Origin: UBA5239 sp040391785
Lineage (GTDB): Bacteria > Verrucomicrobiota > Lentisphaeria > Victivallales > Victivallaceae
Reading direction: 5' to 3'
Assembly: GCA_040391785.1 (NCBI GenBank)
Contig: JBEBXH010000002.1
Location: 96,340 to 160,339 of the forward strand
Length of the DNA: 64,000 nt
Under the pieces are notes generated by a model, which saw nothing but the letters and a program-made list of their open reading frames with translations, was not told the DNA's origin and ran no database searches. The position numbers were made by a program, and so were the translations under genes. This document shows, piece by piece, positions 51,571 through 62,200 of the stretch; positions within the stretch are counted from its first letter, which is position 1, and each line of letters begins with the position of its first letter.

Positions 51571-51597
51571 CGTCGAATCTCCTGAAGTTCTGATAAT

Positions 51598-51626
51598 ATT
51601 ATAACCGGAAACCCGCAAATGCGCAA
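51598..51626 (-). promoter_or_regulatory. Promoter of cassette D
   Basis: Minus strand: TTGCGC (51621-51626), 17 bases, TATAAT (51598-51603), 27 bases before the ATG at 51570. Confidence 0.5.
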
Positions 51627-51677
51627 TACATATATTGAGTCAAATAGCAGAAATCGATGGGTCATATCCGGTGCATA

Positions 51678-52382
51678 TTACAGGAGCTCATTCAGTTTCC
51701 GGGCGCTCCGGCGGCATTCCGCCGCCGATTTGGCCGGGTTGTCGTCGGCGTCGAACGTGATCCCCAACGCGCCGATGACATTGTCGTCCCGGTAAAGCGC
51801 CACGCTCATAGTATCAGGTAAAACCAGTTCCCCGGCGCGGGCAATGTCAAGACTGCGGCGGCGGAATTCAGCGAAGTTCGTTATCTTCAGGATATTATCC
51901 GCCCCGTTATCGCGATCCCAGAAATAACGGACGCGTTTCTCCTCCATGAACGACAGCAGCAATATGCCGGTATTCACCCGGAAAAGGCTGTAGAAACTGC
52001 TGGCGGCATTGGCCGAGATCGAGATCGTGGATTCCTTGTCCAGCCGCAGCAGCTCCATGCGTTTGCCGCTGTTTTCCACCACCAGCACCACCAGGTTGTT
52101 GTGCCCGCCTGAGAGCTCCTCCATGACCGGCCGGGCCACATTGATCAGGTGCCGGTACGGCGTATTCAGCGCCAGCATGAAAACGGCCGGCCCCTGCACG
52201 TAACCGCGCCGCGCTCCCAGCGATTTCAGGTAGCCGAGTTCCACCATGCTCCGGACGATGTTGGCGCAGGCGGGCGAGGAAACCCCCAGCAAACGCGCCA
52301 GTTCGCCGAGCTGATAACCCTGCTCGGGATTGCGGCTGACATATTCCAGTATTTTATGAAAACGTTCTATTACCTGTATCAT
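51678..52382 (-). CDS. IclR-family transcriptional regulator
   Basis: 234 residues. Winged HTH at 1-65 (FHKILEYVSRNPEQGYQLGELARLLGVSSPACANIVRSMVELGYL is the classic pattern) and an IclR effector domain (about 75-230). Its start overlaps the oxidoreductase stop by 29 bases, so it is co-expressed with those genes and probably regulates them. Ligand unknown. Confidence 0.9.
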   Translation of the reverse strand: MIQVIERFHKILEYVSRNPEQGYQLGELARLLGVSSPACANIVRSMVELGYLKSLGARRGYVQGPAVFMLALNTPYRHLINVARPVMEELSGGHNNLVVLVVENSGKRMELLRLDKESTISISANAASSFYSLFRVNTGILLLSFMEEKRVRYFWDRDNGADNILKITNFAEFRRRSLDIARAGELVLPDTMSVALYRDDNVIGALGITFDADDNPAKSAAECRRSARKLNELL

Positions 52383-54099
52383 TGCTGTTCCAGTTCTCGA
52401 AATGCCGGTTCGCCATTTTCCTCAGCGAGGGCTTTTGCGGTTCATAGACCCTTTCCGACAGATTCGAAGAATTTTTCAGCAATAACATATCATTGAATTG
52501 ATCATTCTGCAACAGCGATTCGATGGAATTCCGGATTGCGGTCCGGCTCTCCGCCAACGCGTCGCCGAGTTCCAGCAGGCTGCGGATAATGTGGGAACAG
52601 AGCTGCAGCTCGCCTTGAGCCTGCAGTTGCATCAGCAGCTCCGCATCTTCCGCGTGTCCGAAACGTCCCAGCAGGTCGACGGCCGCCAGCAGCCGGGGCT
52701 GGTTATGCCCGGGACTGCTTTTCGTCACGAACGGATCCCGTTCGCGCACCTGTTTCCGCAGTACCGGCAGTCCCGCCTCGTCTCCGCCTATGGCCAGGGC
52801 CAGCGCGCTGTGCGCCGCCGCATCCTTGCGATCCGAGCTCAAAACTTCCAGCAGCAGCTCCCGGTAACGCGGCAGGTTCATGCCGGTGAGCCAGATTGCC
52901 TCGCCCGGACTTTCCGAATCGAGCAGTTCCCGTATTTCCGCGTCCGCGGCGGAGAAAGCGAGGTCCGGCAAATCCGTGTTCAGGCAACCGCTCGCCCGCA
53001 GGGCTGCAGCGAGTTCGTCGCGGTCGACCTCACGCAAAGGAATGTTCCGCTTGATGCTCCGGATCACCGCTTCCGCGGCGATTTCCCCGCTCTTCTGCAG
53101 GCACGGCTGCATCCGCAGGAGCGACGCCATCATATGATCAACGGAAAGGGCGCGGCCGGTCACCAGCAGGTTCTCAAATCCTTTTACCAGCATCATTTCC
53201 AGCGTGATCGGCACATGAAACCGCTTTCCCCACAAACTTGCAATCACCGTCAGGTCGCGGTTGACCCGGTCCAGAAAAGCCAGGTCATGCGAATGGTCGT
53301 CGAAATTGGAATACGCGTAACCGAGCGCCTTGTGACCGCTGCTTTTTCCCCGGAGAAAATCCTCGGCGGTCAGGCATTCGTCGCACTCCACCAAACGCCC
53401 CTCGCGCAAACTTGGCAACGAAGTGATAAAGAGCAAATCGTCCTGCGGATCGTTTTCAGCCTTGACATGCAGGGCATTGCTGTGAATGATCGCCCGGGTG
53501 AAGTCGACGGCGTCATCGCACTTCGCATAACCGGCGTCGAAATTGGCCCAGCCATAGGCGCGGTCCCGGACGAACGTCCGTATGCTGGAATACGGCTGGC
53601 ACTTGCCGTCCGACTCCCGCCCGAGGCGGAACCCCGCGCCTGCCAGCGCGCAGACATCGCCATTGCCGCTGCCGTCCAGCAGCACCCGGCAGCCGATGCG
53701 GCGAATTCCTTCGGCGGTATTGACCGTTACTCCGCGGACGGATTTCCGGTCCTCGCTCAGGTGCACTTCGAACGGTACCGTCTCAAAATATAGGTCCACG
53801 CCTGCGGCCAATAATTCCTGTTCCAGGACAATTTCCTTGGCGTCGAAATGAAAATGCCCGCCGTCAATGAAATCCCGCCGCAGCTTCTCCGCCTCCGCGT
53901 CGATTCCGGCGAAACGCCCGCCGCGCAGTCCGTAGTAATAAGCCGGCACGCCCCCGGCCGTGGCCGTACCGCCGGCCATGTTCAGTTTTTCGATCCCGCA
54001 GACCTTGAGCCCGGCCTCGCCCATGACCAGCGCCGCAATCGCTCCCGCCGTGCCGAGGCCGACGACCACCGCATCGTATTCCACATCGTATTTCAGCAT
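52354..54099 (-). CDS. FAD-dependent oxidoreductase
   Basis: 581 residues. N-terminal dinucleotide-binding motif VVGLGTAGAIAALVMGEAG with Glu at the end of strand 2 (GIEKLNMAGGTATAGG), as in the FAD-dependent oxidoreductase (PF12831-type) family common in sugar and polyol clusters. Interior GCRVLLDGSGNGDVCALAG is the second FAD contact; C-terminal third has helical HEAT-like repeats. Substrate unknown. Overlaps the upstream gene by seven bases. Confidence 0.88.
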   Translation of the reverse strand: MLKYDVEYDAVVVGLGTAGAIAALVMGEAGLKVCGIEKLNMAGGTATAGGVPAYYYGLRGGRFAGIDAEAEKLRRDFIDGGHFHFDAKEIVLEQELLAAGVDLYFETVPFEVHLSEDRKSVRGVTVNTAEGIRRIGCRVLLDGSGNGDVCALAGAGFRLGRESDGKCQPYSSIRTFVRDRAYGWANFDAGYAKCDDAVDFTRAIIHSNALHVKAENDPQDDLLFITSLPSLREGRLVECDECLTAEDFLRGKSSGHKALGYAYSNFDDHSHDLAFLDRVNRDLTVIASLWGKRFHVPITLEMMLVKGFENLLVTGRALSVDHMMASLLRMQPCLQKSGEIAAEAVIRSIKRNIPLREVDRDELAAALRASGCLNTDLPDLAFSAADAEIRELLDSESPGEAIWLTGMNLPRYRELLLEVLSSDRKDAAAHSALALAIGGDEAGLPVLRKQVRERDPFVTKSSPGHNQPRLLAAVDLLGRFGHAEDAELLMQLQAQGELQLCSHIIRSLLELGDALAESRTAIRNSIESLLQNDQFNDMLLLKNSSNLSERVYEPQKPSLRKMANRHFENWNSNDTGNRTFS

Positions 54100-54863
54100 G
54101 TCACATCCTCCGTATAATCCAATGCCGCCAGCGGATTGGCGAACCTGGCCGAGTTGAAGTAATAATAATGCTCATCCAGTCTGGCGGAATCACATTTTAC
54201 CTGATAATCGAAATTCCTGGCAATCGCACAAATCCGGGCGTCCTTCCACGTGTCCGGCCGCGCCTGCCAATGCTCAAGCAACAGTTTCCGGGCTTCGGTC
54301 CAGTCCGTGCCCAATGCCATTTCCAGCGACATGAAAAATTCCCCGTCCCTCCGGCCCGGACGAAACTGGAAGCCGCTGTTTTCCCAGCCGCCAAACTCAG
54401 GAATCAGGACAATTGCGTTGAGGAAATATCTCTCCACGTTCCGTGCCCGGAAATCAGGGTTCGACATGCATTCCGGAGTGCAATCGATCAGTTCATCCGC
54501 ATGCAGGACACTCTGCCCGCCGACATCGTAAATTTCCAGCCGCCAGCCTGCCGAATTGCGCTGGATATCAATCATTTCCGTCCACAAACGGAACCGCCCG
54601 GTCAGATCGTGCAGTTTCGCATAAAGCAGCGGAGCCAGAGCCAGCATATCGCCGGATTTACCGCGAAGTTCCAGTTCCCGTTGCAATTGGCGGGCAATTT
54701 CCGTATTCAACATCCCGCCTGGCCCGCATTTCCGGTAATTCTCGAAATACTCCCGCCCGACCGAGGCGGAACGGTCCACCACCAGCGTATCCGCCGCTCC
54801 CCTCAGTATTTCTCCCGCACTCCAGCAACTCGCCCCGATAATGATTCTCTTAAAATGATTCAT
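54093..54863 (-). CDS. FAD/NAD-binding oxidoreductase-like protein, shortened
   Basis: 256 residues from MNHFKRIII (54863), which has AGG at better distance than the ATG 18 bases upstream. First strand and loop RIIIGASCWSAGEIL resemble a Rossmann start but the usual GxGxxG is altered, followed by VVDRSASVGREYF and GPGGMLNTEIARQL. Much shorter than the family norm and without a visible second nucleotide motif; it may be a non-flavin partner subunit of the neighbouring oxidoreductase, with which it overlaps. Function not recognised. Confidence 0.6.
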   Translation of the reverse strand: MNHFKRIIIGASCWSAGEILRGAADTLVVDRSASVGREYFENYRKCGPGGMLNTEIARQLQRELELRGKSGDMLALAPLLYAKLHDLTGRFRLWTEMIDIQRNSAGWRLEIYDVGGQSVLHADELIDCTPECMSNPDFRARNVERYFLNAIVLIPEFGGWENSGFQFRPGRRDGEFFMSLEMALGTDWTEARKLLLEHWQARPDTWKDARICAIARNFDYQVKCDSARLDEHYYYFNSARFANPLAALDYTEDVTC

Positions 54864-54886
54864 ATATGCACCTATATTCAATATTA

Positions 54887-54916
54887 TTTAATATAATTAA
54901 TTAATATTTAATATAA
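54887..54916. promoter_or_regulatory. AT-rich direct repeat before the oxidoreductase operon
   Basis: TTTAATATAA at 54887-54896 and 54907-54916, start-to-start exactly 20 bases, in the short gap upstream of 54863. Possible IclR operator or part of the promoter. Confidence 0.4.
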
Positions 54917-54972
54917 AGATAATTCCAATTTTCGAAAAATCAACTGCTGATACCGAATTTGGACTCATAAAA

Positions 54973-57306
54973 TTACGCCGTGCATTTATTGCATCTAATG
55001 AGGTTGACACCTTTTTTCAGTTGGTCTGTTTGAATGGAATTACCGTGAATCGTTTCTTCGTTGAGAATGATTTTCCAAGGGGCCTGCCGGGGAAAGTTTT
55101 CGATCGAAATATCAAGTTCAAATTCGCGGAAAATCCTTTTGAAGCGGATCGAATCCCAGGAATCCGGCAGGACCGGGTCGATGATCATGGCGTCGAAATC
55201 CGGACGAACCCCGAGAATATAATGCGTCAAAGCCCGCAGGGCCCATGGCACGGTGCCGCTGGTCCAGCCTTTGAACGTCTCTCCGGCGCGGATATTGCCG
55301 GGGCCACGGAACATATTGCTGAATGCATAAGGCTCCACTTTGCTGGTTTCCACGGAAAGACCGCTATGAAACGGCAGGATCGAGCGCAGGCTTTCCACAG
55401 CGGCATTGCCGTCTCCCAGCATGGCGTCGGCCACAGCCTGAAACGCGGTCACATGGCAATAACAGCTGCCGTTTTCGCCCCAGCCCGGCTGCATGGTGCT
55501 GATTCGCCCATAGGCCGGATCGTATTCGGTAAATGGCGGAGAGCAGACCGTCAGGCCATTCGGCGTCCTCAGGAGCCGATCGACGGCATTCCGGGAAATC
55601 TGCAACCGTTTCGGGTCCATCCGGGCCATGACCGCCCAGCTCTGGGGTTCGCTGAATATTCTGCCGAAGCGGTTACTGGCGCTTCCGACGGGACTACCGT
55701 TATCGTCGAATCCGCGCAGGTACCATTGACCGTCCCAGGCGTATTCTTCGATCCGGGTCCGGAGGGTTGCGGCGAATTCCCGGAAACCATTCGCCCGGCC
55801 GGTTCTGGCGCCAACTGCTGCGGCGTCTTCGAGGGCGACAACCAGCGCCATTGCCAGCCACACGCTTTCGCCCCGGCCGTGGCGTCCGATATTCAGCGAA
55901 TCGTTCCAGTCGCCGAAATATAATTTGGGCAGCCCGTGTTCGCCGAGGTTGCCGGCAAACCATTCGAGCGAACGGGTCAGGTGCTCCCACACGGTGCCGG
56001 TGCCGCCATCGTAGTACGATCGAGTTTGGTCGAGGAATTCATAATCGGCGGTTTCGCGGAGATATTCGGCCACGGCCATGGCGATCCAGACGCCGCTGTC
56101 CGCATATTTATGTTCATCGATCGGTGACCAGCCACGCAGCGCGCTGCCGTCGGCAAACTGGTAGCCCAGTGTCCGCAGGATCGATTGCGCCGCCTGTTCC
56201 GGTTCGTATGCCGCCAGCGATGTGGCATCCTGCAGGGAATCGCGGAAACCGATCAGGTATACCCGGGCATAATCTTTCAGCAACAAAAGCTGCTGCTTGG
56301 TCCAGAGGTTGAAAAAGCGTGTCCAATCGCGATCCGGCAATTCAAAGTCAAGACGTCCGAAACAAGCGGTACGTTTTCCGGCGGCTTTCATTGCGGCATC
56401 AAAGTCATTTTGGCAGCAATGTTTCACCTCATCCCGGTCAAAACAACTGCCGTTGGCAAAATAAAATTCCTGCGTTTCGCCCGGGGAAAAATCGAGATTG
56501 TACTGCATAATGCCGACCATGTTCTCATTCATGGCTTCGTGACCCTCAAGCGCCGGAGCGGTAATTCCGGCGGGCAGGTTCCATGAACCATAGCAACCGC
56601 CCAGAAATTCCAGTTCGCTGCATTCCAGGGCATCCGCTGCCCGGTCCGCGACAAAGAACCCGTTGTTCCGCGCGTCCGGACGCTCCTGTGCGCGGTTTTC
56701 CGCATAAATGAACTGTTTCGACAAAATGCCCGCACTGGAATAATTCTCCAGTGAACCATACGGAGTCCAGCCGCCGAGGGCGAAAGCGACGCCGGGATAT
56801 ACCGTCAGGGGGCGGCCGGACGTGCTGCAATTCCGTATGCGCAACCGCCAGATTTCAACCGAGCCGGGAGTCGCCGTAATCGTCCACTCCGCCAGCCAGT
56901 CGTCATGGCGGCAACTCAAAATGCTGTAGCCGAATCCGTGACGGCACCGGTAAGACTCCGGCGCAAGCCGGATACAGCCCCAGCCGACGGTCCAGAACTG
57001 GCCGCTGACGGGATTTTTCAGGTAAACGAACCGGTTGCGGATCGCGATCGAGCGGTTGCCGTTACCATCGCGATACAAGGCGTGGCCGCTGCCGCGCTGA
57101 TCGATGGACACCAGCAAATTGGAACTCCAGGCATAATTGATCCAGGGGCGCGGAGTATCCGGGCGGGTGATGATAAACTCCCGGCCGTCATCCGCGAAAT
57201 GCCCGTATTTGCGGTAATCGTTTGAACCGTTCCGGAAGTCAGAATCAGGCAGATGACTTGCCCCGTGCTGTAGAGTAATACCGGCTACTGTCATAGTGAA
57301 CCTCAT
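54973..57306 (-). CDS. GH94-like glycoside phosphorylase family protein
   Basis: 777 residues, no signal peptide. Beta-sandwich N-terminal domain (about 1-290) and alpha/alpha barrel. GH94 hallmarks: YLIGFRDSLQDATSLAAYEPEQAAQ, the catalytic-loop segment FGDWNDSLNIGRHGRGESVWLAMAL, PGWGENGSCYCHVTAFQ and FKGWTSGTVPWALRAL. Family members phosphorolyse beta-linked disaccharides such as cellobiose to a sugar-1-phosphate. Lies 52 bases after a GntR regulator on the same strand. Confidence 0.85.
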   Translation of the reverse strand: MRFTMTVAGITLQHGASHLPDSDFRNGSNDYRKYGHFADDGREFIITRPDTPRPWINYAWSSNLLVSIDQRGSGHALYRDGNGNRSIAIRNRFVYLKNPVSGQFWTVGWGCIRLAPESYRCRHGFGYSILSCRHDDWLAEWTITATPGSVEIWRLRIRNCSTSGRPLTVYPGVAFALGGWTPYGSLENYSSAGILSKQFIYAENRAQERPDARNNGFFVADRAADALECSELEFLGGCYGSWNLPAGITAPALEGHEAMNENMVGIMQYNLDFSPGETQEFYFANGSCFDRDEVKHCCQNDFDAAMKAAGKRTACFGRLDFELPDRDWTRFFNLWTKQQLLLLKDYARVYLIGFRDSLQDATSLAAYEPEQAAQSILRTLGYQFADGSALRGWSPIDEHKYADSGVWIAMAVAEYLRETADYEFLDQTRSYYDGGTGTVWEHLTRSLEWFAGNLGEHGLPKLYFGDWNDSLNIGRHGRGESVWLAMALVVALEDAAAVGARTGRANGFREFAATLRTRIEEYAWDGQWYLRGFDDNGSPVGSASNRFGRIFSEPQSWAVMARMDPKRLQISRNAVDRLLRTPNGLTVCSPPFTEYDPAYGRISTMQPGWGENGSCYCHVTAFQAVADAMLGDGNAAVESLRSILPFHSGLSVETSKVEPYAFSNMFRGPGNIRAGETFKGWTSGTVPWALRALTHYILGVRPDFDAMIIDPVLPDSWDSIRFKRIFREFELDISIENFPRQAPWKIILNEETIHGNSIQTDQLKKGVNLIRCNKCTA

Positions 57307-57358
57307 ATAATTGCAATTACATGTATTAATTCTTTTGTTTCAGAATGAAAACGGTAAA

Positions 57359-58441
57359 TCAGGGGGTAGTGCTGCGGAGCACCAGACTGGGTTCACAGGT
57401 ATAAAGAATTTCTTTATAGCCTTGTCCTTTGGCCAGTTTCAGTATGGCTTCGACGCTGATTCGAACTTGAGCCTGGAAATTGGTGTCAATACAGCTCAGC
57501 GGACTTTTGGTTTCGGCATGGCCGGAAATATTGTTGATGGCGATGACCGCGATGTCTTCCGGAATCCGGAACCGGTGCGACTTCAGGAAACGACAAAGAA
57601 GCTGCGCGGTTTCGACCTCGGGAGCAATAACGGCATCGAGGTAGTTCCACGTGCCGGAATTCAGATGTTCTTCAAATGTCTTCAAGGCCTGATCCGCCAC
57701 CACGGTAAACTGTTTGAGATTCAAATCGACCAGCAGTTTTTCCAGCAAATGTTCCTTATACAGTGTGCGGTAATAACAACGCAGTGCCGCCAGGCGTTCG
57801 AGTTCGTCGACGTGCGCCAGGTTGGCGCAGATCAAGCCGATTTTCGAGCGGCCTTTGGACTGGAAGAAATCAAGCGCCATCCGCATGATGTGCGAATTAT
57901 CGGAACTGATGCTGGTAATACCGAAAAAGTCGAAACGCTCCCCGAGCATGATGATCCTGCCCCGCCCGTGAGTCGCAATCAGGTAACGGTCGTTGTAATT
58001 GGAGAATTGATAACCGAACAGCAGCACATATGAATCCGGGCGCTTGACCAGCGAAAGAATATCGCGCATTTTTCGCGGCTGCTCGATTTCAACATCCCAT
58101 CCCTGTTCAAAAAACATCCGTTTCCCTTCCCTCAGAAACAAATCCACCTGATCGTGAACGATCGGCGGCGCACACAGGATCACCCGTTTGTTTTCATGAG
58201 TCCTCAACTGTTCATCCGGAGCGCGTTGGCGGACAAAACTGCCGCGTCCCTGGCTTGCCTGAATATATCCGTCGGCGGCCAGCAAGTTGATTGCTTTGGT
58301 CGCGGTCAGGTAGCTGACCTGGTATTCCCTGGCCAGTTCACGGCACGGCGGCAGCTGATCGCCGGGGCGCAGCTCGCCGGTGTTGATCTTGCCCAGCAAG
58401 GTTTCTTTCAATGACAGATATTTGGATTCATGTGTTTTCAT
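57359..58441 (-). CDS. GntR/LacI-type chimeric regulator, divergent to cassette E
   Basis: 360 residues. GntR wHTH at about 8-75 (LLGKINTGELRPGDQLPPCRELAREYQVSYLTATKAINLLAADGYI) with GRGSFVRQ wing, then a LacI-like effector domain (SDNSHIMRMALDFFQSKGRSKIGLI, DIAVIAINNISG). Same-strand GH94 gene downstream, divergent pseudopilin and 1131-residue protein on the other side, so it may control both directions. Confidence 0.88.
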   Translation of the reverse strand: MKTHESKYLSLKETLLGKINTGELRPGDQLPPCRELAREYQVSYLTATKAINLLAADGYIQASQGRGSFVRQRAPDEQLRTHENKRVILCAPPIVHDQVDLFLREGKRMFFEQGWDVEIEQPRKMRDILSLVKRPDSYVLLFGYQFSNYNDRYLIATHGRGRIIMLGERFDFFGITSISSDNSHIMRMALDFFQSKGRSKIGLICANLAHVDELERLAALRCYYRTLYKEHLLEKLLVDLNLKQFTVVADQALKTFEEHLNSGTWNYLDAVIAPEVETAQLLCRFLKSHRFRIPEDIAVIAINNISGHAETKSPLSCIDTNFQAQVRISVEAILKLAKGQGYKEILYTCEPSLVLRSTTP

Positions 58442-58528
58442 AGTATTAATTTACTGGCAGATGGAATTTCTTTCAAGTCCATTTCAAGAGAAAATTCAAA
58501 AAAATATCAAAATAATCATTAATTGATA

Positions 58529-58557
58529 TTGACAATATTTGAAATTGGATATATTTT
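58529..58557 (+). promoter_or_regulatory. Promoter of cassette E, with nearby palindrome
   Basis: TTGACA (58529-58534), 17 bases, TATTTT (58552-58557). A 12-base palindrome TGATATATATCA (58573-58584) follows at about +10, a possible operator. Ribosome site GGAG precedes the ATG at 58617. Confidence 0.5.
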
Positions 58558-58616
58558 AATTATATGAATCAATGATATATATCAATATAAAAAATGAAAT
58601 TACGGAGATCAGTTTT

Positions 58617-59273
58617 ATGTCAAAGAAATATCGGTCGGTTAAGAATTTCACATTGATAGAACTCTTGGTAGTGATTGCGATTATTGCGATATTGGCTGCG
58701 ATGCTTTTGCCGGCTCTGGCAAGCGCCCGGGAGACCGCGAAAACCAATAAATGCCTGGGCAATTACAAGCAGCTTTATTTATATATGGCGATGTATACGA
58801 ATGACTATGACCAGAATGTGCCTCCGGTCGGATATTATTCTACCGGAGCCACAGCCGGAATTAAATTTATTCCCGGCGACAGCGGAGCGAGGCCATGGAC
58901 CTGCGGACCGGCCCAGTTGTACAATGCTCCCAGGGAAATATATATATGTCCGTCTAAAGCATCACCGGGCACTTTTGGATCAGTATGGATCGTTGACCGT
59001 AATTATTTGACGATCAGTCCGCATGATGTCGGTGTCGGTTACAATCAGCATTTCAGTGCGGTAAACTGGAAATCACATACGCTCAGAGGAAAAATAATCA
59101 TGGCTGAAACTGCAGGAGCCAGCGGCTTTCTCCGTTATTCCAGTGTCGGTTCTTACAGTAATCCGATGACATGGGCCCGGGGAAGGCATAAAAATAACAC
59201 GGCAAACCATGTTTATATCGACGGTCATGCCGAGCGCGCTGAGTGGTTTCAGTCCAGTTCACAAATTAATTAA
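58617..59273 (+). CDS. Pseudopilin-like protein, cassette E
   Basis: 218 residues from ATG 58617 (MSKKYRSVKN, then FTLIELLVVIAIIAI); the frame could extend to 58572 but that part is the operator region. Glu+5 present, Asn before the cleavage point, helix end LLPALASARETAKTNKC, C-terminal YIDGHAERAEW. 12 bases before the 1131-residue secreted protein. Confidence 0.88.
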   Translation: MSKKYRSVKNFTLIELLVVIAIIAILAAMLLPALASARETAKTNKCLGNYKQLYLYMAMYTNDYDQNVPPVGYYSTGATAGIKFIPGDSGARPWTCGPAQLYNAPREIYICPSKASPGTFGSVWIVDRNYLTISPHDVGVGYNQHFSAVNWKSHTLRGKIIMAETAGASGFLRYSSVGSYSNPMTWARGRHKNNTANHVYIDGHAERAEWFQSSSQIN

Positions 59274-59285
59274 CGGGAAGAAATC

Positions 59286-62200
59286 ATGCTGAGAAAATTC
59301 TGTCTGGCGGTAATTATGATGATTGGTTTCACTGCCTGGAGTAACAGCGGCAACATCGCCATTCCATATACAAAAACCGATAATAATACGGATTTCAATA
59401 CCTGGAAACCGGCAGCCGTGATCGGTAAATTCTGCAGACCGGGCAGCCGGGCCAACATGCCGGAAAAAACGGCTTTTTATCTGCGCCATAATGGAAAAAT
59501 CCTGCAGGTACTGGCAGTCTGCGAGGATACGATTCCGGGCGGACGGGCGTTTATGAGAACACCGGAATCGAATCTGGAGCAGGACGAGTCCGTTCAGGTG
59601 GTTCTCGGTATCGGGGGCGGGGAGTCCGGCGTGCTGCAGTTCGGCGGTTACGAGGGCGCATTCGGCAAGCTCGGCAAGGCCAGTCATTTCTACGAATTCA
59701 GCTGCAACCGGGCCGGTTCCATCACCCGGCGTTACAACGAGACGCCGTTGCCGGAGCCATTATTTACCGCCCGGGTCGGCGATACGGGCCGGGGTTGGAA
59801 CGCTTTGCTGGAAATTCCTTTTGCGGTTGCCGGAATCGACCCGGAGACAAATCCGGAAATCCTTTTTAACGCGTTTCGTTTTTACCGCGGCAAACGCTAC
59901 GGCTGGATGCTTCCGAATTGGGGGAATTATGCGGCCATGCCTTTTGTTCAGGCGCGGCTGCTCGCTGCCGGAGAGGAACGTTTTGCTACGGTAAATGCCA
60001 TTGTTCCGGCGGGTCCCCGGGCGCAGGCCACGCCCCAGTCCGGATTTCAGGCCTCGCAAACGACTTTGGACTATTACCCGGTGCAAAAATCGCTGGTGGC
60101 TGTATTTCCAGCCTCCGCAAAGGCGGAAACGGCCCGGATTACGCTGAACAATTCCACTCACGGTTCAGAAGTCACCTTATCGAAAGACCGGGCAAGTATT
60201 GTACGGTTTCCGGTTGATCTGCCGGAAGGAACGGAATTCACGGCTCACGCGGAAATCGGTCACAAAATTCATAAAACCATCACGGCCAAAGTGCCGCCGT
60301 ATCCGGCCTGGAGCGGCAACGATGCCGGCAAGGCGTATCTGGGGGAAAAAGTGTCGTATCCCTGGACGAATCCCGAATTCAAGGATGGCAATGCCGGGTT
60401 GACGTTTGGTCGTATTCATTTCGGCCGGAATCCGTTGCCGTCCGCGATCACCGCCGGCGGCCGGGAAATTCTGGCTGGTCCCATCACGGTGGAGGCCGAA
60501 GCCGGTAAACGCTCCTTGGCGTTGAATCCGCTGGCTTCGGCAAAGGCTTACCCGGCCCATATCGATATCGCATCAACGGCTCAGCCCGGACTGGAAGTCA
60601 AAACACGCGTCGAGTATGACGGGTTTACCGTAATACGGTTGCGTACCGCCGGTGTTCCCGCCACTTCGCTGAGCAGATTGACCGTGCGGATTCCGCTGAA
60701 AAGTGAATATGCGCGTTACATAATGGGTGGTTCGTCGCAATATCTAGGACAACCGGAGGGACGTGGTTCCCTTGGGGATAGCGGGCCGATCTGGGTTGGA
60801 GATGTGAGTGCCGGTTTGGCATTTGATTTCGACCGGCAGGTGTTTTTTTCGCCCCGCAGCGGCAATCAGCTTGAATTGACCGAGGAAAAGGACGGTACCG
60901 TCGAATTGAAACTGCATCTGGTCACTGCCGCCGGCCAGATCGCGGACCCGGAACAGGTTTTCCAGTTTTTCCTGTTGCCGACGCCATTTCGGCAGGACGT
61001 CATCCCGCCGGACAACCGCAAATTATCGTTATGGTTCGAGAACTGGTCGGATTATCAGGGATATCCGGATTTGAAGAAGCTTCCGGAGGCGGCGCAGCGT
61101 TCGGCCGACGCTCATGCGCAGGAGAAAAATTTCTATATGTATTTTTCCCAGGTGCTGGCGGAAAACGCCCCCGGCTACGAGTATTATGCCAATGAATGGA
61201 TCGCTCCGCCGCCGCGCCCATGGTATAAGCGGGCTTATAACCCCGGCAAGGGAGTGCCGTGCCGGGTCGTGTGCTTCCGCGGCGATACCGGTGACCTGCT
61301 GCTTGACGGCATAAAACAATTGGCGGAAAAAGCCGGTATCGACGGGGTTTACTTCGACGGGCCGAGCCATCCTTTCGATTGTGCCAATCCCTCGCACCAA
61401 TGCGACGACCGGTTGCCCGCGCAGTGGAATGACGATTATTGTTCGGGGCGGGTCCTGGGACAACGCGCCTTCCTGAAGCGCGTCCGCGGAATTTTTGATG
61501 AACAAGGCAAGAAGTTTCCGATCTGGGCGCATACCGGCGGCGGCATATCGCTGGCGACCCTTGCGCTGGCCGATTATTACTACGACGGCGAACAGCTGAG
61601 CCGCTATGCCAAAGGATATTTGCTTGAACCGGAAAAAGTGCTGGTCAATTATTCCGGGGCGCCGTTTGGATTTCGGGGTATTTTTCTGCCGCAGCTGTAT
61701 TTTGACAGCCAGCGCGATTGCACGCGGGCCCTGCCGTGGAATCTTCCGCACGGCTTCGCCTCTACCGGCAAAAGCAGCATGCAGGATCTGTATTTTGACC
61801 GTTTCCGGGCTGCCGGCGGCAAATTCCATCCCTACTGGAAAGATCAGTCGGAACTGCGGCGGCAATCGCTGGATCAAGCCCTGGTTTCGTACTGGATCGG
61901 CAACGGCGATGCCATGCTGGTCGCCGCCAATGTCCGCTATATCGGCACTCAAAAGGTGAAAGTGGATGTGTCGCGCTTTTTCCCGGACACCAGGTTGGCG
62001 GTTGAGTGTGTCAACGATCCCGGCAATTTCGAGTTCGACGGCGCAATCCTGAGCTTCTCGGTGCCCGAGGCGGAAATGCGCCTGTTCAGCATCCGCCCGG
62101 AAAGCGCCGGAGGAACATCCGTGCCGGAAAAAGCGGAGACGGTTCATTATCCGGATTCATTTGCCGCGGAGAAAGGCTTCCAGGCGGATAAATGGAAAAT

